DNA from: Dehalococcoidia bacterium UBA2160
GTDB taxonomy: Bacteria; Chloroflexota; Dehalococcoidia; Lucifugimonadales; UBA1123
Assembly: GCA_002328865.1 (NCBI GenBank)
Contig: DCWO01000040.1
Coordinates: 1 to 21,130, forward strand
Direction: 5' to 3'
Length of the DNA stretch: 21,130 nt
Positions 15,651 to 21,130 of this stretch are shown here, in pieces (position 1 is the stretch's first letter; every line of letters starts with the position of its first letter). A program made the position numbers and the translations under genes. Below the pieces are notes generated by a model. It saw only the letters and a program-made list of their open reading frames with translations. It ran no database searches and had not been told where the DNA came from.

Positions 15651-16514
15651 ATGAGAGTCGGTGCACACGTTTCCACGGCGGGAGGACCCGCGACGGCATT
15701 CGATCGCGCCGTCGACATCGGGGCTGAAGCGGTGCAGATATTCGCGTCGTCGCCACGCGCCTGGCGATTCAGGAAACCGTCAGACGAACAGGTAGCGGAG
15801 TTCCGTTCGCGGTCGGTCTCGACCGGCGTCGGGCTGGCGTTCATACACGGCAGCTACCTGGTTAACGTCGGCGGATCGCCGGACATTCTGGAAAAATCGA
15901 TCGAATGTCTGGTCGAGAACATGAACGCCGCCACCGCACTGGGTGTCCCCGGCGTCATCTTTCACGGGGGAAGCCATAAGGGTAAGGGCTTCGACGGCGT
16001 GCTCGACCAGGCCGCGGGCGCCTTGAAAGAAGTGCTCGACCGGACGTCGGAGGAGACCTGGCTCATCATCGAAAACAGCGCTGGGATGGGCGCCCACATC
16101 GGGGCATCGTTCGCGGAGTTGGGCAGGCTGGTGGCCGCGATCGACAATGACCGAGTGAAGATCTGCCTCGACACGCAACATTCGTTCGCCGCTGGCTACG
16201 ACCTCGCCAATGCCGAAGGAGTTGCGACGGCCATGGCCGAGTTTGATCGTGAGATCGGGCTCGAACGGCTCGTCGCCGTGCACGCCAACGACACCAAGAT
16301 GGAGCTCGGGTCCGGGGTCGACCGGCACGAAAACATCGGAGACGGCTTCATCGGCCTGGACGGATTCGAAGCAATCATGGCGCACGAAGCATTCCGCGAC
16401 GTCCCGTTCCTGCTGGAAGTGCCGGGCCCGGAGAAGAAAGGACCCGACCGCGAGAACGTGGAGAGGATCAAGGCGATACGTGACAGGCTGGGCATTTCTG
16501 TTGATGCTCAGTGA
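15651..16514 (+). CDS. nfo: Endonuclease IV, AP endonuclease of base excision repair
   Basis: A 287-residue TIM-barrel enzyme that cuts DNA 5' to abasic sites. All nine metal ligands of the trinuclear zinc centre known from E. coli Nfo can be placed: H66 (FIHGSY), H105 (IFHGGSHKG), E141 (IIENSAG), D174 and H177 (CLDTQHSF), H211 (AVHANDTK), D224 and H226 (GVDRHENIG), and E256 (LLEVPGP). It therefore looks fully active. The start ATG 15651 gives MRVGAHVSTAGG, the standard N-terminus, with CGGAG 8 bases upstream. A frame that stays open further upstream is not needed. It stands alone on the plus strand, diverging from the DUF1932 dehydrogenase. It is the last intact gene before the scarred region. 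Confidence 0.95.
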   Translation: MRVGAHVSTAGGPATAFDRAVDIGAEAVQIFASSPRAWRFRKPSDEQVAEFRSRSVSTGVGLAFIHGSYLVNVGGSPDILEKSIECLVENMNAATALGVPGVIFHGGSHKGKGFDGVLDQAAGALKEVLDRTSEETWLIIENSAGMGAHIGASFAELGRLVAAIDNDRVKICLDTQHSFAAGYDLANAEGVATAMAEFDREIGLERLVAVHANDTKMELGSGVDRHENIGDGFIGLDGFEAIMAHEAFRDVPFLLEVPGPEKKGPDRENVERIKAIRDRLGISVDAQ

Positions 16515-16659
16515 CCGTGTCGAAACACCCTCCTGAGCGTTGACTGGCCCATCCCGGGATTCCACCGACCGTGGCCGTGTTTCTCCCCATCGCTGGCTCA
16601 GACCCGGCCATCAACATGATTCCAACCCCAGTGCATGGAGAACGATCAGCGTCGGGCGC
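16515..16659. other. Short non-coding stretch between nfo and the receiver-domain remnant
   Basis: I see no gene, tRNA, terminator with a T-run, or insertion-sequence end in these 145 bases. It marks the start of a 1.2-kb region with no intact gene. Confidence 0.4.
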
Positions 16660-17037
16660 TTATTTATCCAACGTGGTCCTAACAATTCGAGCCAACTCAG
16701 CGGGCGCAAATGGCTTTTTTAGGAAGGTGACATCGTTGCTGCTCATTTCTTGCTGAATAGTCTCGTCATCCGAGTAACCGGATGTGAAGATGATCTTGAT
16801 ATTTGGATGGGCGGCTGTTATTTGGTTCGCCAACTCTCTGCCGCCCATGAGAGGCATTACGAGATCTGTGACCATGACGGCTATCTCACCGTCCGAGTAA
16901 GTTTTGGCGATCTGGAGGGCGTCGGATCCGTTAGCGGCTACCAGCAACTTGTAGCCCTGTCGTCTAAGTGATCTCACCGCGACCTCTCTGACCAGCGGCT
17001 CGTCCTCGACGATGAGTACAGTTTCGACGCTGACGGT
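16660..17037 (-). pseudogene. Orphan response-regulator receiver domain, remnant of a hybrid sensor kinase
   Basis: The minus-strand frame encodes a complete receiver domain. Its N-terminus (VETVLIVEDEPLVREVAV) carries the acidic pocket. The phospho-acceptor Asp is in VTDLVMPLMGG, the conserved Thr/Ser in IFTSGYSDD and the conserved Lys in FLKKPF. The frame is closed by TAG at 17038-17040, only four codons before VETVL, with no ATG, GTG or TTG in between. The first possible start is GTG at 16975-16977, which would delete strand 1 and the acidic pair. ETVLxVEDE with no output domain after it is typical of the C-terminal domain of hybrid histidine kinases. I infer that the kinase part was lost at the junction near 17,040. 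Probably non-functional. Confidence 0.7.
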
Positions 17038-17040
17038 CTA

Positions 17041-17361
17041 CAGTGCACCTTCATCTATAACGACCCGTTCCGGGGTAGAGAGGTGTCTACGAATCCGGGC
17101 GAAGAACTTAGGCCCGGCACTAAATTGGACTGGGACTTCTTGGAGCCCCGTAACCTGCTCGTGGGCTCCCCAGACCACGTGGCAGAGAAGGTTCACGAGC
17201 TTCAGGAGATATGCCATCTAGAATACCTACTTGCGGCTTACTCCCACACCGGGATGCCTCAAAAGAGAACCCTCCGTAACCTGGCGCTTTTCACCACCAA
17301 GGCGATGCCCTTGTTCAGTGAACTCCCCGAAGGCCCTGTTGGAGAAAGTTACCAATCGTGA
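17041..17361 (+). pseudogene. C-terminal fragment of a luciferase-like (LLM class) oxidoreductase
   Basis: About 106 codons on the plus strand match the end of bacterial LLM-family flavin/F420-dependent monooxygenases: TFIYNDPFRG, PGTKLDWDFLEPRNLLVGSP, DHVAEKVHELQE and YLLAAYSHTGMPQK, then TLRNLALFTTKAMPLF. GSPDHVAEKV is the usual late-barrel phosphate-binding motif of this family. The flavin- and substrate-binding N-terminal two thirds are missing. Upstream the frame runs straight into antisense of the receiver domain. A GTG at 17083 could start translation, but the product would lack the active site. The stop TGA is at 17359-17361. The ancestor may have been F420-dependent, which would fit npdG, but FMN-dependent members exist too. 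Confidence 0.7.
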
Positions 17362-17538
17362 CGGGTCTGCCCTAGTGCTTGTAAACGAGCAGGATCTGGA
17401 GAAAGCAAATCAGCCTCCGCCTGATGGGCATGAGGCTGACGTGTCGTGTTCGTGGTGGAGACGGGGGAGGGTCGAAGCACACCTTGAACACGGAGCGCCG
17501 GTCGTGCTGTCAGCTTAGCTTTCCTCAATCAAGCTGCC
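17362..17538. other. Non-coding part of the scarred region with a hairpin
   Basis: No convincing frame. TCAGCCTC (17410-17417) and GAGGCTGA (17432-17439) make a perfect 8-bp inverted repeat around 14 bases. No T-run follows, and I do not recognise a riboswitch core. Confidence 0.35.
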
Positions 17539-17667
17539 CTAAACTGCGCGAACGAAGGCAGAGGCTCCGACGACCACCGCGCCGACGACGATTACCAATA
17601 CGCGATCGGGCCGGCGATTGTCGCCATTCCCTTCCGCGGATTCAGAAGAAGCTGCGTCAACGCGGGA
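17539..17667 (-). pseudogene. Membrane-tail remnant
   Basis: A minus-strand frame bounded by TAG at 17668-17670 upstream and TAG at 17539-17541. It encodes a polar linker (VDAASSESAEGNGDNRRPDR) followed by a hydrophobic segment, VLVIVVGAVVVGASAFVRAV, ending right after it. This looks like the last transmembrane anchor of a surface protein whose body is gone. No ATG lies in frame. The topology resembles the C-terminus of the peptidase at 3649-4872, but I see no close sequence match. It ends the scarred region next to the dppC-type gene. Confidence 0.35.
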
Positions 17668-17678
17668 CTATATCACCG

Positions 17679-18557
17679 TTAACCACCCCTGAGCCTCGGA
17701 TCTAGCAGGTCTCTTATAGCGTCGCCGAACATATTCACACTATATACGACTACAGTCAGGCAGACTCCAGGCCAAAGGGCCAGCGTTGGTTTCATGTCTA
17801 TGTACCTGCGCCCTTCACCGCTGAGCATTCCCCCCCAGCTAGGAACTTCAAATGGCAGGCCAAACCCAAGGAAGCTCAGGCCAGCCTCGGCCAGGATCGA
17901 CGATCCTACAGTAATACTGTATATGACGATTATGGGGGCCATGATATTGGGGATAATGTGACGTCTCATGGTTGTAGCATCAGTGCTACCGATCGCCTTT
18001 GCCGCCAGAAAATAGTCATTCTCCTTTATTCCAATGACGGCACTTCGTACTACTCTTGACCAACCGATGCCACTCAACACGCCTATCACAAGTATTATCT
18101 GTAACATGCCCCGTCCCATAATGGACATTATAGTCAACAGTATGAGTAGAAACGGAAGGGAGATCCATGCATCAACAAATCGCTGCAGTATGATGTCAAA
18201 CTTGCCGCCAAAATATCCTGAAGGGACACCTATTGTTGTGGCGATCGCTACAGTGACGGTAGTGGCCCCAAGGCCGACGATTAGTGAGACGCGGGCCCCG
18301 TAGATAAGGCGGCTGAGGATATCTCTTCCCGCCTGGTCTGCACCTAACAGATGCTTCGATGATGCTCCCGCAAACCTGTCAAGTATCTCCATCTCATCCA
18401 TCTCATAGGGAGCCACGACATCTGCAAAAATCCCGCAGAACAACAGAACCAAAACTATTGTTCCCCCGATAGCTCCCAATGGCTTGTCCCGTCCTAGCCT
18501 GACGACGAAATCGGCTAAGGCGTGGTGCCTCTTCGTTCCGGCTTCTAGTAGGGTCAT
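17679..18557 (-). CDS. Peptide/nickel-type ABC importer permease, DppC/OppC family
   Basis: A 292-residue inner-membrane permease. A cytoplasmic N-terminus (RLGRDKPLG) leads into TM1 (AIGGTIVLVLLFCGIFADVV). The family N-terminal signature LLGADQAGRDILSRLIYGARVSLIVG follows. Several more helices come next, with the ATPase-contact EAA loop AAKAIGSTDATTMRRHIIPN, and then ILAEAGLSFLGFG and the ending DAIRDLLDPRLRGG. ATG 18557 is chosen because the longer in-frame start at 18623 would overlap codons for the conserved LDPR end of the DppB-type gene; neither has a strong ribosome-binding site. It should pair with the permease upstream. No ATPase gene follows in the window, which is unusual. The base composition is more A+T-rich than the left part. 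Confidence 0.9.
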   Translation of the reverse strand: MTLLEAGTKRHHALADFVVRLGRDKPLGAIGGTIVLVLLFCGIFADVVAPYEMDEMEILDRFAGASSKHLLGADQAGRDILSRLIYGARVSLIVGLGATTVTVAIATTIGVPSGYFGGKFDIILQRFVDAWISLPFLLILLTIMSIMGRGMLQIILVIGVLSGIGWSRVVRSAVIGIKENDYFLAAKAIGSTDATTMRRHIIPNIMAPIIVIYSITVGSSILAEAGLSFLGFGLPFEVPSWGGMLSGEGRRYIDMKPTLALWPGVCLTVVVYSVNMFGDAIRDLLDPRLRGG

Positions 18558-18588
18558 ATCTCTATGCTGACTCAACTTTTCGGCTGGG

Positions 18589-19545
18589 CTACCTGTAGCG
18601 GACTCGAGGGTCCAAGAAGGCATAGGATAAATCTATGAATAAATTCGCTCCCACTACTCCGGTAGCGATAACCAGATTTATTGCAGCGACGAGGGTATAA
18701 TCTCTCACCTGCAGCGCGTCGATCATGAGACGTCCTATCCCGGGCAAGGCGAAGATCTCCTCTACGATGACGGCTCCTCCGACCAGCACAGGCAACTCTG
18801 ATCCTGCTATGGTTACCACTGGAATCAACGCGTTCTTCAACGCATGCCTGATAATTATAATCCGCTCCCGCAATCCCTTTGAATAAGCAGTCCTGATGTA
18901 GTCCTGTCTTAGCACCTCCAGCATCATCGTGCGAGTCATTCTCATAGTATTACCAGACATCGCCATAGCTAGAATGAAAGATGGGATGAGGAATGTTTTA
19001 ATGTGACCCACCGGGTCCTCGGTAAAAGGGATCAGGTCTATAGGCGGCGTCCACCCCCACCAGATGGAGGGGTAGAGTATTACCATCGTTGCTATCCAGA
19101 AGCTCGGCAGGGCTATGAAAATAATACCAATGCTACGTCCAATATAGTCGCCGACACTATCCTGGCGAATTGCCGAAAAAACACCTATAGGTAGGCTTAT
19201 CAACATCGCCATTACGAGGGCTAGAAGACCGAGTTCGACAGTTGTGGCCAATCTACCGAGAATTATCGGCGTCACCGGCAGCCCAGAGTCCAGAGAAATA
19301 CCCAGGTCACCGTGCAGGAGTATGTCGCGTATCCAGCGACCGTACCGAACATATGCCGGTACGTCCAGACCGAGGTGGCGTTCCAATACTTCGCGGTCGA
19401 CAGACCCGCCCATGACAACGACTCTTTGCATGATACTGTCTATTATGTCGCCCGGCACAAGACGCAGCATCGTAAATACTATGACTGAGATCATGAAAAG
19501 AGTAGGTATAATTAACAGTGATCTTCTGATCAAGTAGCGAAACAT
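18589..19545 (-). CDS. Peptide/nickel-type ABC importer permease, DppB/OppB family
   Basis: A 318-residue permease. The N-terminus MFRYLIRRSLLIIPTLFMIS, then VIVFTMLRLVPGD, is classic DppB. The extracytoplasmic part has LGLDVPAYVRYGRWIRDIL and GDLGISL. The EAA loop is YIRTAYSKGLRERIIIIRHALKNALIPVV, given here by its span of about residues 218-246. The protein ends with IVEEIFALPGIGRLMIDAL and YAFLDPRVRYR. It forms the channel with the DppC-type subunit and takes substrate from the solute-binding protein encoded upstream. ATG at 19543-19545 has almost no ribosome-binding site. A strong AGGAGGT lies 62 bases upstream, before a tiny ORF in the same frame (19570-19596). The permease genes are 31 bases apart if dppC starts at 18557. 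Confidence 0.92.
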   Translation of the reverse strand: MFRYLIRRSLLIIPTLFMISVIVFTMLRLVPGDIIDSIMQRVVVMGGSVDREVLERHLGLDVPAYVRYGRWIRDILLHGDLGISLDSGLPVTPIILGRLATTVELGLLALVMAMLISLPIGVFSAIRQDSVGDYIGRSIGIIFIALPSFWIATMVILYPSIWWGWTPPIDLIPFTEDPVGHIKTFLIPSFILAMAMSGNTMRMTRTMMLEVLRQDYIRTAYSKGLRERIIIIRHALKNALIPVVTIAGSELPVLVGGAVIVEEIFALPGIGRLMIDALQVRDYTLVAAINLVIATGVVGANLFIDLSYAFLDPRVRYR

Positions 19546-19569
19546 GTCAGGCTCAACCGGACATACAGT

Positions 19570-19596
19570 TCAGGACCACGTAATTTCCAAAAGCAT
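19570..19596 (-). CDS. Possible 8-codon leader peptide ahead of the DppB-type gene
   Basis: ATG CTT TTG GAA ATT ACG TGG TCC TGA encodes MLLEITWS. AGGAGGT (19607-19613) lies 10 bases upstream, the strongest ribosome-binding site in this operon. After the TGA the same frame continues for eight codons to the dppB-type ATG, which itself lacks a clear site. It could be a coupling leader, or the true start of the permease interrupted by a point mutation or sequencing error. Speculative. Confidence 0.25.
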   Translation of the reverse strand: MLLEITWS

Positions 19597-19685
19597 TTCT
19601 TGTTTTACCTCCTCTCGAGCGCACATCACCCCTATTTTGTATCCTTATTCCTATCATCCTTTGAGCAAAGTTGGGGCCCTTAGAC

Positions 19686-19722
19686 AAAGAATGAAGGGGG
19701 CAGCAAGCCCCCTTCATTCTTT
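19686..19722 (-). terminator. Strong intercistronic hairpin between solute-binding protein and permease genes
   Basis: AAAGAATGAAGGGGG (19686-19700) and CCCCCTTCATTCTTT (19708-19722) are perfect 15-base arms around a 7-base loop. It starts about 30 bases after the solute-binding protein stop, in the direction of transcription. On the minus-strand RNA the 3' arm ends in UUCAUUCUUU, followed by GUCU, so the U-rich run is partly within the stem. It could be a partial terminator or an RNA-stabilising stem, either of which would give more solute-binding protein than permease. Confidence 0.75.
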
Positions 19723-19753
19723 GAATCGCAGTTGTCCCGGAGAGCTATGCCCT

Positions 19754-21130
19754 CTAATTTCCCATCTCTTTCTTCAGCTCCTGGTCAACCCACATGTATT
19801 GCAAAATAGATACCAAGTGCTCAATAGCGGCTCCCCATTGATGATCGCCCTTGAACCAAGGTTGTCTGATCGAAGATTGAGGAGCCAAAGGAAGGGCTAG
19901 TGTCCACATTTCCTTGATGTAGTGCTGGTCCATCTCTCTGATTAATGGATTCATCTCTTCGTTGCTAGTAGCCAGCGCTATTTTGTCCATTATGGCGTTA
20001 AACTCTGAGTCAGTAACCCCGTGATAAAGACCCGGATCTCCATAATAACGATACCGGATGGAAGGATAAGGATCTACGTTGAAGTGTCGACAACAACCGG
20101 CGGTCATGCCTCCATGAGTTCCCGCGCTGAGTCGGTCCTGCATTACACTGCTATCTGCCACTGAATTAACCGTGATATCAACCCCAATCTTATCAAAGTA
20201 GCTTGTTACCAACTGGGCAAGGTCCACATCATGACCCCAAGCCGTACTTACATCCCAGCCGGCTTTAAATCTAATGCCGTCCGCATCACGAGGATATCCA
20301 GCATCATCAAGCAACTTCTCGGCCGCAAGAGGGTCATACTCGTACTGCCATTTAACGTCTTCAGACCAGTCAGCATAAGCGGACTGCGCGCCATTGGTAT
20401 ACGAAGTAACATACCCCCAGGGTGTTGAGTCTCCATTGCCTCCATAATAGGCAAAATTAAGTTCCGTGAGGTTAATCGCCTTCTGCATGGCAATGCGCAC
20501 ATTCTTGTCATTGTAGGGCGGCTTGTCCATCCGCATGGTGGGGGTTGTACCTGCGCCACCTTTCACGTCCACTTTGGTCAGTTCAGGGTTGGTTCGCACG
20601 AGGCTGGTTATTTCGGGGTAAGTAAGGTCCCAATACAGCGACCCCATTGCAACCTTACCGGTACGTAGCGCTGCCAGCATCAGCGATTTATCTGGCATGA
20701 CTACATACTTAATCTCGTCGATATAGGGTAGGCGATTGCCTGGATGTTGCGGGTCGAAATTCCAGTAGTTGGGATTCTTGGTGTATGTCGTGGAGGAACC
20801 AGGCACATGCCCAGTGATCTCATAAGGGCCTGTGCCGACGACATGCTCCCAATTCGTCATGTCACCATGCTCTTCGATGACTTCAGGAGGCACAACGAGA
20901 TTACCTAAACATACATTTGGGCATACCAGCGAGTCTAAGGTGTCGAGGGCGGGAGTGTGAGTCTTAACAACTAGCGTAAATTCATCGGTAGCCTCCACAG
21001 ATTCCATTGGCACATTGCCTACCTTCCACCAACCAGGACCTTTTTCGGCTTCGGCAAAGCTGCCTAGTGCCATATTCCGTTGGAAGGTAAATTCAATGTC
21101 GGAGGCAGTTAGCTCCCGACCGTTCATCGG
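19754..21130 (-). CDS. ABC transporter solute-binding protein, SBP_bac_5 (DppA/OppA) family, 5' end outside the window
   Basis: Some 459 codons up to TAG at 19754-19756; the signal peptide and N-terminal lobe start lie beyond the right edge. Early text NGRELTASDIEFTFQR is the conserved 'can be populated' helix of the family. Further landmarks are VVGTGPYEITGHVPGSST, TKNPNYWN, LPYIDEIKYVVMPD, AALRTGKVAM, NDKNVRIAMQKAINL and KLLDDAGYPRDADGIRF. Such proteins bind peptides, nickel chelates, sugars or other small molecules outside the membrane. The ligand cannot be read from sequence. An unusual CCRHFNVDPYPSIRYRYYGDP segment carries a Cys pair in the late part. It is the first visible gene of the importer operon, followed by the 15-bp hairpin and the two permeases. 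Confidence 0.92.
   Translation of the reverse strand, partial: PMNGRELTASDIEFTFQRNMALGSFAEAEKGPGWWKVGNVPMESVEATDEFTLVVKTHTPALDTLDSLVCPNVCLGNLVVPPEVIEEHGDMTNWEHVVGTGPYEITGHVPGSSTTYTKNPNYWNFDPQHPGNRLPYIDEIKYVVMPDKSLMLAALRTGKVAMGSLYWDLTYPEITSLVRTNPELTKVDVKGGAGTTPTMRMDKPPYNDKNVRIAMQKAINLTELNFAYYGGNGDSTPWGYVTSYTNGAQSAYADWSEDVKWQYEYDPLAAEKLLDDAGYPRDADGIRFKAGWDVSTAWGHDVDLAQLVTSYFDKIGVDITVNSVADSSVMQDRLSAGTHGGMTAGCCRHFNVDPYPSIRYRYYGDPGLYHGVTDSEFNAIMDKIALATSNEEMNPLIREMDQHYIKEMWTLALPLAPQSSIRQPWFKGDHQWGAAIEHLVSILQYMWVDQELKKEMGN

Noticed and set aside
17410..17439. Riboswitch or terminator at the 8-bp inverted repeat
   Set aside because: No T-run and no recognisable aptamer core; kept only as a repeat within the scar.
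1..21130. CRISPR array, tRNA, rRNA, insertion sequence or phage genes
   Set aside because: No regularly spaced repeats, no cloverleaf-like sequence, no transposase, integrase or phage text seen by eye; a tRNA scan and IS search would settle it.

Overview
The window reads as a G+C-rich bacterial chromosome segment (1 to about 16,500) joined through a scarred stretch (about 16,515-17,678) to a visibly more A+T-rich block (about 17,679-21,130). As a hand-counted sample, 4081-4140 has 40 G/C of 60, whereas 19441-19500 has 26 of 60. The left part carries an F420-dependent NADP reductase, an EF-G-like GTPase, an AcuC/HDAC-like deacetylase and the set def, cca, secD, secF. With the luciferase-like (LLM) remnant at 17.0-17.4 kb this suggests an F420-using lineage. 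A Chloroflexota/Dehalococcoidia (SAR202-like) environmental genome is my best guess, but it rests on gene flavour, not on a marker phylogeny.

Layout. Position 1-91 (-) is the start of a lipoprotein that runs off the left edge. 92-709 has no gene I can defend. 710-2770 (-) is an EF-G-like GTPase with a good promoter at 2811-2839. On the plus strand follow an NADPH:F420 reductase (2959-3606), a membrane-anchored HEXXH peptidase (3649-4872), an MBL-fold hydrolase (4981-5754, preceded by a perfect 16-bp palindrome) and an AcuC/HDAC-like deacetylase (5832-6965). A TIGR01777/YfcH-type epimerase (7058-7957, -) points at these. From 8126 to 13141 (+) come peptide deformylase with a textbook promoter, then CCA-adding enzyme, secD and secF, where cca overlaps secD by 8 bases and secD and secF are 3 bases apart. 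After two hairpin repeats comes a minus-strand pair: a DUF1932-type dehydrogenase (14502-15401) followed by a zinc alcohol dehydrogenase (13356-14384). Endonuclease IV is at 15651-16514 (+).

The stretch 16515-17678 looks like a graveyard. A response-regulator receiver domain with no start codon (minus strand) abuts, head to head, the C-terminal third of an LLM-family oxidoreductase (plus strand). Next to it lies a stop-bounded membrane-tail remnant. Both main fragments lose their N-termini at about 17,040, so this is a rearrangement breakpoint or an assembly join. Beyond it is a peptide/nickel-type ABC importer on the minus strand: solute-binding protein (incomplete at the right edge), a strong intercistronic hairpin, an 8-codon leader-like ORF with a strong ribosome-binding site, and DppB- and DppC-type permeases. 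The ATPase subunits normally expected next are absent and the scar begins instead.

Most genes are housekeeping: protein maturation, tRNA end repair, protein export, DNA repair and redox. I did not find a convincing new multi-gene system. The observations most worth following are the 17.04-kb junction, the leader/hairpin arrangement in the ABC operon, the palindromic operator candidates, and the altered GTPase motifs of the EF-G paralogue.
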